A stretch of 64,000 nucleotides of DNA from contig CAZTNC010000019.1 of assembly GCA_964614915.1 (NCBI GenBank), positions 253,240 to 317,239 of the forward strand, written 5' to 3'. This document shows, in pieces, positions 1 to 8,724 of this stretch (its first letter is position 1; each line of letters opens with the position of its first letter). Source of the DNA: WTFY01 sp964614915. Lineage in GTDB: Bacteria > Pseudomonadota > Gammaproteobacteria > UBA4575. Below the pieces are notes generated by a model. The model made no database searches and had not been told where the DNA came from. It saw only the letters and a list, made by a program, of their open reading frames with translations. The translations under genes were made by a program, and so were the position numbers.

Positions 1-50
1 TTGCCAGGGAGCGCTTTTCCGCTTCGCCTTTACCTGAGTCCACCCGTTCG

Positions 51-830
51 ATGTCCAGCGAATCAGACTGCCGTGCCCGGGATGTCCTGCGATTCATCCA
101 TATCACGGATACCCACCTGCTCGACGGTGCCGATGACACGTTCCATCGCATCAACACGAAACAAACTCTGCAGGCTGTGCTGGCCCACTGCGCGGCCCGC
201 TACCCGGATGCCGACTTCTGGCTGTTCACAGGTGATATTTCGCAAACCGGGGCAAAGGAAAGCTACGCGCAGTTCGAGTCCGCCATCCGCGAGTATGACG
301 TGCCGGTGTATTGTGTGCCCGGAAACCATGACACGCCGCAGCTTCTGCAGCAGGTGGCCCCTGAATGTCCGATGGACTCCATCCGCGTCATTTCACTGGG
401 CAGGTTTTCGCTCGTGCTGATCAGCACCTGGATCGCGAATGAGCACCACGGGGAAATTTCCCAACGCTGCCTCACCCAACTGCGCGAACATCTGCAAAAC
501 GACATGGACCGGCTCAACGTGGTTGTCCTGCACCACCCGCCGGTGCCCGTAAACAGCAAGTGGCTGGATGAACTCGCGCTGCAGAACAACGCCGATTTCG
601 TGCAGATTCTGGACAACCATCCCGGCGAGGTACTGGTGCTGTTCGGGCACGTGCACCAGAGTGTCGATCAGCAACTCAACCGGCTTCGCTTCCTGTCGAC
701 CCCTTCTACCTGCCACCAGTTCAAGCCGAATGCCCCGGTTCATCTCCCCGACCCGCTCCCGCCTGCCTACCGGTTTGTCGAGTTGGACACAAGCGGCAGT
801 ATCAACACGAGGATCCATTACATCCAGTAA
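51..830 (+). CDS. cpdA: CpdA-type 3',5'-cyclic-AMP phosphodiesterase
   Basis: A 259-residue soluble calcineurin-like metallophosphoesterase. Family members of the CpdA type hydrolyse cAMP to AMP in the cytoplasm and so limit CRP signalling. The binuclear metal motifs are seen in the canonical order: ITDTH (D20, H22), GD at 61-62, GNHD at 91-94, a VVVLHHPP segment near 165 and GHVHQ near 200. Length and motif spacing fit CpdA. The ATG at 51 lacks a clear Shine-Dalgarno sequence; the frame is open to the window edge, but the domain begins about 13 residues after this ATG, so an upstream start is not needed. A short frame ending in TGA at 34-36 could be the tail of an upstream gene. Substrate choice within this superfamily cannot be proved from sequence alone. 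Confidence 0.88.
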   Translation: MSSESDCRARDVLRFIHITDTHLLDGADDTFHRINTKQTLQAVLAHCAARYPDADFWLFTGDISQTGAKESYAQFESAIREYDVPVYCVPGNHDTPQLLQQVAPECPMDSIRVISLGRFSLVLISTWIANEHHGEISQRCLTQLREHLQNDMDRLNVVVLHHPPVPVNSKWLDELALQNNADFVQILDNHPGEVLVLFGHVHQSVDQQLNRLRFLSTPSTCHQFKPNAPVHLPDPLPPAYRFVELDTSGSINTRIHYIQ

Positions 831-975
831 GTGCCCTTGGGACGCATCGGGATGGGCCCCTGCCAGGCTCTCATATTCTTTTCATCTATGCATTCCATAT
901 ACTAGATAGTTAGAATTTATGGAATTTCGGGGCCTGTTTGTTGGCAGTCTGTCCGGCTTCCTTTAGACTCGACGT

Positions 976-1004
976 TCGGTCAGGCGGGCTTCGCCTGTGA
1001 CCGA
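976..1004 (+). promoter_or_regulatory. Stem-loop in the cbtB leader
   Basis: Arms TCGGTCA (976-982) and TGACCGA (998-1004) are perfect complements, and GGCG (983-986) pairs with CGCC (992-995), leaving a short loop and a two-base bulge. It ends 10 bases before the AGGAGG Shine-Dalgarno of cbtB. There is no T-run, so it is not a standard terminator; it could act on leader RNA folding or be a DNA operator. No cobalamin riboswitch core is recognisable here, although one often precedes cbtBA in other genomes. Confidence 0.5.
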
Positions 1005-1027
1005 GAAACCGGAGAGGAGGAGTGAAA

Positions 1028-1225
1028 ATGAGTACAGGCCAGAATACAAAATACATGTCCGCTTCAGCGCAGACCGCGATGGTGACCATGGACACCGCTT
1101 TGGCAGTGAGCGCTGCCATTCTGATCGGCATCCTGATCATAGCAGCCGTCGGTTTTGCAGCCCCCGAGGTGGTGCACAATGCTGCCCATGACCTGCGCCA
1201 CGGGCTGGTTTTTCCCTGCCACTGA
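1028..1225 (+). CDS. cbtB: CbtB, small subunit of predicted cobalt transporter
   Basis: A 65-residue protein with one membrane span (about residues 26-46, rich in A/I/L/V) and a C-terminal metal-binding tail with the CbtB signature HNAAHDLRH and a final PCH. CbtB works with CbtA in cobalt uptake for cobalamin synthesis. The ATG at 1028 is chosen because AGGAGG at 1015-1020 lies 7 bases upstream; an in-frame GTG at 1022 is too close to that site. It ends at TGA 1223-1225, and cbtA follows in the same reading frame after only 12 bases, so the two are surely co-transcribed and probably translationally coupled. Confidence 0.9.
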   Translation: MSTGQNTKYMSASAQTAMVTMDTALAVSAAILIGILIIAAVGFAAPEVVHNAAHDLRHGLVFPCH

Positions 1226-1237
1226 CAGGGCCCGGTT

Positions 1238-1939
1238 ATTAAACTTTTCAATACCATCCTGCTGGCCGCCCTACTGGGAGGCGGGCTTGCCGGGCTGATT
1301 CTTGGAGGCATACAACATCTTGCCGTGGTCCCCATAATCCTTGAGGCCGAGACATACGAAACGGGTGGCGAAGAGGAGAGCGAGGCTGCCCCGGGCGATG
1401 AGGCTGAGGTGGAGCCATGGGCCCCTGAAGACGGAGCCGAACGAACCTTCTGGACAGTGCTGAACAGCATGCTTGTAGGAATCGGATTCGGCCTGCTCCT
1501 GACCGCGTGCTATGCCTTGCGCGGGAGAGTCACCTGGAAAGGAGGGATTCTGTGGGGGCTTGCGGGCTTTGCGGTATTCAACCTAGCGCCCTCGCTGGGC
1601 CTTCCGCCGGAACTTCCGGGGGATGCCGCTGCAGGTCTTGAGCAACGGCAGGTGTGGTGGGTCCTCACGGCTGCTGTGACGGCCGCCGGTCTATGGATCA
1701 TTGCCTTTCAGCCCAAACCCTACCTGAAACTGTTCGGAGTCGCCCTGCTGGTGCTGCCCCACGTGTTTGGTGCACCGCATCCGGACGTGCATGGCGGACT
1801 GGTTCCCGATGAACTGAGAAATACGTTCGCCATCGCAACCATGCTGACGAATGCGGTTTTCTGGGTGCTGCTCGGGATCTTTACCGCACTGCTCTACGGA
1901 CACTTCGGGGACGAGGCCGAAGACCCCGCCACAGCCTAG
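1238..1939 (+). CDS. cbtA: CbtA, membrane subunit of predicted cobalt transporter, apparent AUU start
   Basis: A 233-residue membrane protein of the CbtA family with about five hydrophobic spans, the conserved VVPIILEAETYE segment after the first helix, and FGAPHPDVHGG near the last helices. The family N-terminus normally runs Met, a few polar or basic residues, then a glycine/leucine-rich helix. Here that segment (KLFNTILLAALLGGG) follows an ATT codon at 1238, and no ATG, GTG or TTG lies between the cbtB stop and this helix. ACAGGG at 1225-1230 is spaced 7 bases from the ATT. A GTG at 1325 would delete the first helix and is unlikely. Either AUU initiates translation, or translation couples from cbtB, or a start codon has mutated. 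Confidence 0.85.
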   Translation: MKLFNTILLAALLGGGLAGLILGGIQHLAVVPIILEAETYETGGEEESEAAPGDEAEVEPWAPEDGAERTFWTVLNSMLVGIGFGLLLTACYALRGRVTWKGGILWGLAGFAVFNLAPSLGLPPELPGDAAAGLEQRQVWWVLTAAVTAAGLWIIAFQPKPYLKLFGVALLVLPHVFGAPHPDVHGGLVPDELRNTFAIATMLTNAVFWVLLGIFTALLYGHFGDEAEDPATA

Positions 1940-2098
1940 GTCCGGGAAGGGCCACGGCTGCCGAATACTGACATCCCGCAACGCGCGTACGGCTCGCATG
2001 GATGCCTGCATCCTGTACAGCCGAGCCGGGGACTGTGAGACACGATCCCGGGCCGATATAATCTTGTGCGATCGGGAATCAAACATCGGGAGAGAATA

Positions 2099-2605
2099 AT
2101 GCACGCAGGCATAAAGATTGCCACGGCACTGGGTCTGGTGGGTCTGCTTTGCACTACCCACACCCTCCATGCCGAGGAAGGCGGGAGCTTCAACATGATG
2201 ACGACCTGGGTGCACGACTACGAAACGATCGAGCGCCCAGGGCGTGCGGTTACCGTCGGCACGCTTAAGGGGGTCATGACCATCCTAGAAAGCAGCCACA
2301 GCCCCTTCGTGGCAGGTGAGCACAGCCTCTCGAAGTGCCTGGTCTATGCGAAAAGATCAGAAGACAAGCACAGCCTTGAAGCCCATTGCACCCTGACCGA
2401 CACCTCGGGTGACAAGTTCCACATGGGCGGGAGACGCCACGGGGGCGACACGGAATCTGGCGGGGGCGGTGCCGGTGTCTGGAAGTTCCTGGGTGGCACC
2501 GGGAAGTATGCCGGGGTGTCCGGAGGCTGTGAGTACAGCGTCGAATACCTGGCAGAAAACTGGACCGTGAATACGGCCAGGGACTGCAAGTGGCACCGGC
2601 AATAG
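2099..2605 (+). CDS. Exported protein of unknown function
   Basis: A 168-residue protein with a typical signal peptide (hydrophobic stretch to about residue 22, likely cleavage after THTLHA). The mature part is glycine-rich near the C-terminus and contains FLGGTGKYAGVSG, a motif style seen in allene-oxide-cyclase-like or dirigent-like small beta-barrels; that resemblance is weak. Three cysteines remain in the mature protein. The ATG at 2099 is preceded by GGGAGAG, and a TATAAT at 2057-2062 could be the -10 element. It stands alone between cbtA and a convergent phosphoesterase gene. Confidence 0.65.
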   Translation: MHAGIKIATALGLVGLLCTTHTLHAEEGGSFNMMTTWVHDYETIERPGRAVTVGTLKGVMTILESSHSPFVAGEHSLSKCLVYAKRSEDKHSLEAHCTLTDTSGDKFHMGGRRHGGDTESGGGGAGVWKFLGGTGKYAGVSGGCEYSVEYLAENWTVNTARDCKWHRQ

Positions 2606-2655
2606 TCAAGCGATACCGGACCTAGGTCTGCCGGAACTGTCAGCCCCATACAGGC

Positions 2656-3399
2656 TCAGAACCTGACTACCTTGTCCGCGACAAAATCCCGGTTCAGAGC
2701 GTGGGGGGCATAGCCCCGGGGGTTACACACCACCCGGGTGCCGTCGACCACGTAATCGAAGGAGTCATGGACGTGGCCATGGATCCACAGGGTCGCCCGG
2801 TCCTCACCCATCAGGCTTTCCAGATTGCTGGCAAAAGACGGGGACAGCAGGCTGTCCTCGTAGCGTCGGGCAATCGAGCGCGATGAAGGTGCGTGGTGTG
2901 TCACCACCACCGTTTTGCCGCTGAAGGGCTGGGCCAGCATGGAGGCCAACCATTCCCGGCTGGCCGTGTGCAGCTGCAAGGCATCCCGGGGGGTAAAACA
3001 GCGGCCCTCATGCCCGATGACCGCAAAGTCCGTCATCTGATATTGCGCCTCAAGCATGGCCGACACCTTGCTTGCCGGGCCGAACAAGGCGAAGTCGGTC
3101 CACAGGGTGCTGCCCAGAAATCGCACGCCGTCGATGATCACCTGTTCATCGTTGAGAACATGCATGTTCTGCAAGGCCTTCGCCCTCAGTTCATCGATCA
3201 GGCCCGTGTGATATCGATAGTACTCGTGGTTGCCCGGCACGTAGATCACGGGCCGGTCGGGAAACCGCTCCTGTGCCCAGTACAGGCCCTGCAGCCCGAC
3301 CCCGATATCCCCCGCCAGCACGACGACGTCGGCACTTGTTGCCGGCGGCTCGAAGTCTTCAAATTCAATGTGCAGGTCATTCAGGACATGGACTTTCAT
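2656..3399 (-). CDS. Calcineurin-like metallophosphoesterase
   Basis: A 247-residue cytoplasmic protein. The metallophosphoesterase motifs are in order: NDLH (residues 7-10), AGD at 29-31, PGNHE at 55-59, VVVTHHAPS near 165 and IHGHVH near 205. These ligands hold two metal ions for phosphoester cleavage. The substrate is not evident: the protein differs from CpdA in ordering and in having GNHE rather than GNHD, and resembles uncharacterised single-domain phosphoesterases. It is convergent with the exported-protein gene on its left and followed upstream by a methyltransferase gene in the same direction about 90 bases away. Confidence 0.8.
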   Translation of the reverse strand: MKVHVLNDLHIEFEDFEPPATSADVVVLAGDIGVGLQGLYWAQERFPDRPVIYVPGNHEYYRYHTGLIDELRAKALQNMHVLNDEQVIIDGVRFLGSTLWTDFALFGPASKVSAMLEAQYQMTDFAVIGHEGRCFTPRDALQLHTASREWLASMLAQPFSGKTVVVTHHAPSSRSIARRYEDSLLSPSFASNLESLMGEDRATLWIHGHVHDSFDYVVDGTRVVCNPRGYAPHALNRDFVADKVVRF

Positions 3400-3491
3400 C
3401 GTATGGCCCTTACAGGGGTGTTCAGAGATACCACCTTACTACAGTTTTGCACGTGCGCCCGGTCCGGGCAGTTCGTGAAACGAAACGTTCT

Positions 3492-4346
3492 TCAGCCAGG
3501 TCGGCGGGCAATGAAACTGTAGTAGTTGCACGAGGCAAAGAAGCGATCCTCCTCGATTGCCTGGTGCTGCGCGCTGATCCACGCATCGATGTCCGTCTTC
3601 GGCACGAGACCGGACTCGGCCATCAATGGCGCGTAGGTATCGGCCATGCTGAGAAAATAGCTGCCTTGTCCGACCTCCGACATCAGCTCGGAGAGGATCT
3701 CGGTCAGCTCGAAACCGACAGCTTCAAGCAACCGGGACATGTGCCGCATGACGACGGGGTTATTGAAAACCGTCCGCGCCAGTGCCCAGTCCACACTTCG
3801 GCCGATCTCGACATCGTCATACCCATAGGTCAGCGATGCGTAGTCGCCATCGAACACCACCAGGGTGCCTGCGGGCTTGAGAACCCGGTAGGCTTCCTTC
3901 AGAACCGCAGCAGGATCTGTGACGTGGCTGATGACCGTGTGTGCGATCACGGCATCAAAGTGCCCGGGTTCGAACTGCAGCGCATGCGCATCTCCAACCT
4001 CGAACACCAGCCGGTCTTCGAGATTCTCATCACAAGTGAACTGCTTGGCAGCCTCGACCAAGGTCGGACTCTGGTCGATACCCGTGACATGGATTTGCCT
4101 GCCTGTCGTGGAGGCAAGCAGGCGCGCAATGACGCCGGTCCCGGAACCCATCTCAAGCACGCTGGCATTTTTTGGCAAAAACAACCTCGAGGCGTAGTTC
4201 TCGAACAAGCGGATGAACGCAGGTTCCTTGCCACGACTCTCGAGCCGCTCGATCAGGCGATGGACGTCATTGGGATTGAGGTCATTGATGAACCGGTGCG
4301 GGTCGCGCACTGGCGGAATGGAAGGTGGGTCAGCAGGGGTCGCCAT
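3492..4346 (-). CDS. Class I SAM-dependent methyltransferase
   Basis: A 284-residue methyltransferase of the Methyltransf_11/UbiE-like type. Motif I is VLEMGSGTGVIARLL, the post-I acidic residue is in VTGIDQSP, motif II is in VGDAHALQF, and HTVISHVTDP with LKEAYRVLKPAG gives motif III. The acceptor is unknown. An in-frame ATG at 4385 would add 13 residues, but the ATG at 4346 has GGAG 8 bases upstream and is preferred. It lies between the phosphoesterase and the kinase-regulator fusion, all on the minus strand; the gap to the kinase gene (160 bases) leaves room for a separate promoter. Confidence 0.8.
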   Translation of the reverse strand: MATPADPPSIPPVRDPHRFINDLNPNDVHRLIERLESRGKEPAFIRLFENYASRLFLPKNASVLEMGSGTGVIARLLASTTGRQIHVTGIDQSPTLVEAAKQFTCDENLEDRLVFEVGDAHALQFEPGHFDAVIAHTVISHVTDPAAVLKEAYRVLKPAGTLVVFDGDYASLTYGYDDVEIGRSVDWALARTVFNNPVVMRHMSRLLEAVGFELTEILSELMSEVGQGSYFLSMADTYAPLMAESGLVPKTDIDAWISAQHQAIEEDRFFASCNYYSFIARRPG

Positions 4347-4506
4347 GGGCCACTCCGGTATGGGCAGGGCAAAAGTGTACCGCACGAAACCTGCTTGGAA
4401 ACAGGAATTTCACGTGTACAGAACTAAAGATAGCGGCCAAAACCCAGGATTGCACGGGAGTCCAATCCGCCTAATCACGCCCGCTCCTAGGCAATCTGAA
4501 CGGTCC

Positions 4507-6873
4507 TCACTCCTCGCCCGGCTGGGCCATGCGGTAACCGACTCCGCGTTCGGTGAAGATGTAGGTTGGACGGGTTGCATCATCTCCCAGCTTGCGACGC
4601 AGCTTCCTCACGAAAGCACGCACGATCTCGGGGTCACTTGTCTCGCGCCAGCGCCATACCTGGCGCAGCAAGGACTCGTAAGTCATAACACGTCCTGCAT
4701 TCTGGGAGAGCACACTGAGCAGATCGAATTCAGTTGCCGTCAACGTCAGTGGGCGGCCTGCCACGAGCACCCTGCGTTGCTCATAGTGGATCTCCAGATC
4801 ACCCAGCCGGAAAGGTGCGGGCTTTTGCCGCCTTCGCAATGCTGCAGAGACCCTCGCCGTGAGTTCTGTCGGCGAGAAGGGTTTGACGATGTAGTCGACG
4901 GCCCCGGCTTCCAGGGCTCTTGCGATAGTCTCGTCGCGACCGTATGCGGAGATGAAGATCACCGGAATACCGTCGAGCTCGGGAACGGATTTCATCAACT
5001 CGATGCCATCTCGCCCGGGCAGTATCAGGTCCAACAGGACCAGCTGTGGCTTTTCGATTTTGATGATGCGTGGCAGTTCTTCTGAACCGCCAGTCACAAG
5101 CGGAGCGTAGCCCGCTTCAGAGAGTGCATCCCGAACGTAGCGCAGTGTCTCCGGATCGTCGTCCACCACCAGGACACGCACCGGCTCCTCGGCCTTTTGC
5201 AGCCCGCCCGAATCCGTCCTGCGCTGATCGGGCACGACGCCACCACCAACTCCCTCTGCGAGCGGAAGCGTGAACGTGAAGACTGCGCCCTGGCCCAGGC
5301 CTCCACTCTTGGCCTGGATGCGGCCCCCGTGCGCCTCGACCAGTCCCTTGCAGATCACCAGGCCCAGGCCGGTGCTGGCTGCGGCCTGCTCGCCATCGCC
5401 ACTGGTCGCAGGTGCATGCTTGTGGAACAGGTGGGGTAACTGATCAGGCGAGATCCCCCTACCTTCATCCGACACGGAAATCGCGACATGCACTCCATCG
5501 AACTCCGCTGAAACCTGGATGGATAATGACTCGGGAGAGTGCTTGGCAGCATTGAAAAAGAGATTGTTGAGCACTTGAACGATACGCTGTCGGTCGGCCA
5601 TGACACGCGGCAGATCCGGCGGCAGATCGATACGGATCGTGTGCTTGCCACCACCACTCAGGAACGTATTTCTGGCCCGGTCAACCAGATCCGTGATTTC
5701 CGAGGGCTCGGGTTCGATGGTCAGCGTACCCGCCTTGATACTTCCTGCATCCAGCAAATCGCTGATCAGGCCGCGCATGTGGTCGGCCTGCCGGTCGATG
5801 ATGTGGAAGAACTGCCGCATCTCGGCCTGCGGAAGCGGCGATCCGGCACCCAGCACGGAGGCTGTCGAACCCTTGATGGAAGTGAGCGGTGCCCGCAGCT
5901 CATGGCTCACCATATACAGGAACTCGGCCCGCTGGCGTTCCAGCTCCTCCAGGGGAGCCAGGTCCTGCATGGTGATGACCGCGGATATAATCGTGCCATC
6001 CTCGGCATGGATGGGTGTGCCATTGATCAGCGTTTTGACGCTTCGCCCATCGGGGAGGGAGAGCACAATCTCCTCGGCCCGCACGGTCTCCCCCGTGCTC
6101 AGTTCCCGTACAAGCACGAACTCATCCACAGTAATCTCGCGCCCATCGGCACGCGTGTACGTGATCATTTCCAGCAGTTGGTCTGGAGACCGTCCGGGGA
6201 TGTGCAGGGCCTCGACGATTCGTCTGGCCTCCTGATTGAACGATACGGGCTTCCCGGTTCTGACATCGAAGACCACAACCCCGACCGGAGAGGTTTCGAT
6301 CAAGGCCTCGAGATTGGCACGCGCCTGCTGTTCGGCCCGGTGGATCCGCGCATTCGCGATCGCCGTGGCTGCCTGCGAGGCAAACAGCATGAGAACCTCC
6401 TCATCGTCACCGGTGAACTCCAGCCCACCGGCCTTCTCGGCAAGAAAGAAGTTGCCGACATGCACGTCCCGGTGGCGTATCGGCATGGCCTGAAATGTCT
6501 TTGAGCGCATCAGGTCCGGGGAATAGCCGAGTGAGGTGACGAAGGCAGGCAGGTCCGACAGGCTCAGCGGGGTTCCAAGGTCACGGAAGTGTTCGAACAA
6601 TTGTGGCCCGTCCGGCCAGTCGACAAACTGCTGGCGCTCCTCGGGAGTGAAACCGGAGGTGATAAAGTCCAGGATCTGCCCATCGTCATCGATGGTCGTG
6701 ATGATGCCGTACCGGGAATCGGTCAGGGTGCGGGCACTGTCGACCACCTCCTGCAGGACAGTGGGCTCATCGAGGCTCGAGCTGATGCGCAGTATGGCTG
6801 AACTCAGCCTCGAGATACCCTTGCGCAGTTCCTCGATTTCCAGCTTCCGCTCATCCGGATTGTCCACTGCCAT
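4507..6873 (-). CDS. Soluble sensor histidine kinase fused to OmpR-family response regulator
   Basis: A 788-residue protein with a complete two-component pathway in one chain and no membrane span. Order: GAF-like sensor (about 30-180), PAS-like domain (about 185-310), dimerisation/phosphoacceptor helix with H324 in MVSHELRAPLTS, ATPase domain with N-box at 436-441, DEGRG at 469-473 and TGLGL at 501-505, receiver domain with acidic pocket D571-D573, phosphoacceptor D615 and K664, and a winged-helix DNA-binding domain (about 690-785, ending in RGVGYRM). GAF and PAS domains usually bind small ligands, flavin or haem; no cofactor is evident. The ATG at 6873 has GGAG upstream. Hybrid kinases usually end at the receiver, so the extra output domain is unusual and suggests the kinase itself binds promoters. 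Confidence 0.88.
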   Translation of the reverse strand: MAVDNPDERKLEIEELRKGISRLSSAILRISSSLDEPTVLQEVVDSARTLTDSRYGIITTIDDDGQILDFITSGFTPEERQQFVDWPDGPQLFEHFRDLGTPLSLSDLPAFVTSLGYSPDLMRSKTFQAMPIRHRDVHVGNFFLAEKAGGLEFTGDDEEVLMLFASQAATAIANARIHRAEQQARANLEALIETSPVGVVVFDVRTGKPVSFNQEARRIVEALHIPGRSPDQLLEMITYTRADGREITVDEFVLVRELSTGETVRAEEIVLSLPDGRSVKTLINGTPIHAEDGTIISAVITMQDLAPLEELERQRAEFLYMVSHELRAPLTSIKGSTASVLGAGSPLPQAEMRQFFHIIDRQADHMRGLISDLLDAGSIKAGTLTIEPEPSEITDLVDRARNTFLSGGGKHTIRIDLPPDLPRVMADRQRIVQVLNNLFFNAAKHSPESLSIQVSAEFDGVHVAISVSDEGRGISPDQLPHLFHKHAPATSGDGEQAAASTGLGLVICKGLVEAHGGRIQAKSGGLGQGAVFTFTLPLAEGVGGGVVPDQRRTDSGGLQKAEEPVRVLVVDDDPETLRYVRDALSEAGYAPLVTGGSEELPRIIKIEKPQLVLLDLILPGRDGIELMKSVPELDGIPVIFISAYGRDETIARALEAGAVDYIVKPFSPTELTARVSAALRRRQKPAPFRLGDLEIHYEQRRVLVAGRPLTLTATEFDLLSVLSQNAGRVMTYESLLRQVWRWRETSDPEIVRAFVRKLRRKLGDDATRPTYIFTERGVGYRMAQPGEE

Positions 6874-7072
6874 CTCCTTTGATCAGGAACATGTGGCGCG
6901 TAGTATCGCATATGTTCATGCAATAATCATGGCATTCCCTGTATATATCACGCCATGTTCACAAATATTTTGCTAGATTGATCTTCGTCACACTTTGCTC
7001 GACAGCGCCTGCATGTCGCACGGTGTGACAAATCCAACAAGGGGGAACTAGATTCTGCACGACTTGTGCATT

Positions 7073-7108
7073 CGCCCTGGGGTCTTTGCTAGCGTCTCCC
7101 CCAGGGCG
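7073..7108 (-). terminator. Strong stem-loop downstream of the left transfer block
   Basis: CGCCCTGGGG at 7073-7082 pairs perfectly with CCCCAGGGCG at 7099-7108 around a 16-base loop. It lies about 60 bases beyond the stop of the TraG-like gene, in the expected place for an operon-end hairpin. No T-run follows on either strand, so factor-independent termination is doubtful; it may instead protect the 3' end of the transcript. Confidence 0.45.
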
Positions 7109-7152
7109 TAATTTCCCCCGAATCCTGCGGACAAAGTACCGAACGGCATGAA

Positions 7153-7168
7153 ATCCCATGCATGGGAT
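7153..7168. repeat. Perfect 16-bp palindrome
   Basis: ATCCCATG (7153-7160) is followed directly by its reverse complement CATGGGAT (7161-7168), without a spacer. It starts two bases past the stop of the TraG-like gene. It could be a protein-binding site or a recombination or nicking landmark at the end of the transfer operon; no function is shown. Confidence 0.45.
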
Positions 7169-7170
7169 GG

Positions 7171-8724
7171 CTATCGTCTCAATACCGCCTTGCCCATGCC
7201 CCCGCCAAAGCGCCCGGCATCGTCGCCCGCGCGGGCCAGCGGCGAGGTGGCGACAGCGATCGAGCGGCCGATATGCATACCCGCCCAGGTCATCATGGCA
7301 CTCCACAACAGCGGCAGACCGAGATACAGGCTGGTGGTGATCATGTTGAGCAGCATGCGCTTGAGATCGTGCTCACCCGGATTGGCGAACACCTGCAAGA
7401 AGACATTGACGTCCGGGTACATGGACAGGATCAGGTTCTGGTCGACCCACAGGGCCAGATACCACAGCACGCTCCAGAACTTGACGGTAAAGATCGCAAG
7501 CGCTCCGGTGACCATCATCGACAGTGAATACCGCGACAGCACCACCACCATCGGCAGCAGTGCGTAGATGCCGAGCAGCAGCACCGCCTGCACCATGGGC
7601 AGGGCCTGCAGCACCGTGGTGACGGTTACGGAAAACAGTGCCGAGGCGGACACGATCCCGCCGGCGGCAAGGCCTCCCTTGAGCCACTGCTCGGCAGTAC
7701 CGAGCCAGCCTGCGTGCCCGGAATTGCGTGCCACCAAATCGTTGTTCGACCACACCGGGGGCGCATTCGCCAGCACGGCACGTGCGGCGGTATCCAGGTG
7801 CTGCTCGTGAGCCAGTGCCGGGGCGACCGACACCACCAGACCGGAGAAACCCGCCGAGGTAAGATCCGCTTGCGCCACCAGTTTCCGGCGCAGCCCGATG
7901 CTGGCCTCTTCCCACCATTGCTTGCACCAGGGTTTGCCCCAGCGAGGCGTGCTCCCCGGCGGGTACTCGCTGTCGCGCACCGCATCGAACGCCCAGCCCG
8001 GCACCGGCATGGAAGGCCGAATCGCATCGTAGTAGCCGGGGATCTCGCGGTAGACGTGCGAGCCCATCCAGTCCGGGTCCGCGGGACCGTAGGTGCCTAG
8101 CAACGACTGAATGGCGGGACCGTCCGGGCGCTCGGCGAGATACCTCGAGCGTGCCACCACGTAGCACTGGCTGAAGAAATCACCCGCCTCGCGGCGCAGG
8201 ACGGGATCGGCGATAGTGGCCAAGCGGGCCTGCTGCTCGTAGGTGCGAAGATCGCTAACCGAAGGCAGGCCCTCGACCACGGCATGGTTGAGTCCCGAGG
8301 CAATGGCGAGCACCGCGTACCACCAGACCGGTACATGCACCAGACTTGGAGCCCCGGCGAAGCCCGAGGTGCCGAAGCTGCTTTGCGGGCTTGCCACGGT
8401 GGCAGTGACCGGACTCGGATCGAGCAGGCTCGGCGGCGGCGTGTAGGCCAGCGTGCTGGCTTCAAGCGGTGCCAAGGCCGCCGGCTGGCCCGCCAGCACC
8501 ACTACCAGCAAGGCCATGAACAGCTGGATCTCCATGCGCCGCAGGGACAGTGCTGGGGCGTTGCCAAACTCACCGCCTTCGGCCGGCTCACGCCAGTGGT
8601 CGATGAGGATGCCGAGGAAGGGTAAAAACACGATGCCGGTCCCGACCAACACCTCCCAGAAGATGTTGTAGAAGGTCCAGCCGAACAGGGTGGTGAACAG
8701 CTCAAGATAGCTGTCGACGCTCAT
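7171..8724 (-). CDS. TraG-like (N-terminal domain) integrating conjugative element membrane protein
   Basis: A 517-residue inner-membrane protein placed last in the left transfer block. Hydrophobic spans lie near the N-terminus (about 15-40 and 65-85) and in a cluster in the last third (SASALFSVTVTT, AVLLLGIYALLPMVVVLS, ALAIFTVKFWSVLWYLALW, LYLGLPLLWSAMMTWAG), with a large loop between. This layout fits the N-terminal TraG-type proteins of genomic-island conjugation systems, which act in mating-pair stabilisation. The ATG at 8724 overlaps the upstream stop as ATGA; the open frame extends further upstream but lies inside the preceding gene. It is preceded by a small membrane protein, TIGR03755, TIGR03756 and TIGR03757 genes. 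Confidence 0.8.
   Translation of the reverse strand: MSVDSYLELFTTLFGWTFYNIFWEVLVGTGIVFLPFLGILIDHWREPAEGGEFGNAPALSLRRMEIQLFMALLVVVLAGQPAALAPLEASTLAYTPPPSLLDPSPVTATVASPQSSFGTSGFAGAPSLVHVPVWWYAVLAIASGLNHAVVEGLPSVSDLRTYEQQARLATIADPVLRREAGDFFSQCYVVARSRYLAERPDGPAIQSLLGTYGPADPDWMGSHVYREIPGYYDAIRPSMPVPGWAFDAVRDSEYPPGSTPRWGKPWCKQWWEEASIGLRRKLVAQADLTSAGFSGLVVSVAPALAHEQHLDTAARAVLANAPPVWSNNDLVARNSGHAGWLGTAEQWLKGGLAAGGIVSASALFSVTVTTVLQALPMVQAVLLLGIYALLPMVVVLSRYSLSMMVTGALAIFTVKFWSVLWYLALWVDQNLILSMYPDVNVFLQVFANPGEHDLKRMLLNMITTSLYLGLPLLWSAMMTWAGMHIGRSIAVATSPLARAGDDAGRFGGGMGKAVLRR

Larger units (their letters stand above)
6874..7170. other. Intergenic stretch between kinase-regulator gene and transfer operon end
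   Basis: No gene is seen. It contains a strong GC-rich stem-loop at 7073-7108 and a perfect 16-base palindrome at 7153-7168, listed separately. The upstream promoter of the kinase-regulator gene must lie in the AT-richer part near 6890-6970. Confidence 0.5.

Noticed and set aside
840..1020. Possible cobalamin riboswitch before cbtB
   Set aside because: No conserved B12-box or riboswitch core could be found; only a short hairpin is present.
3273..4427. Long plus-strand open frame opposite the methyltransferase gene
   Set aside because: It is the antisense of genuine minus-strand genes and has no recognisable motif; high GC content makes such shadow frames common.
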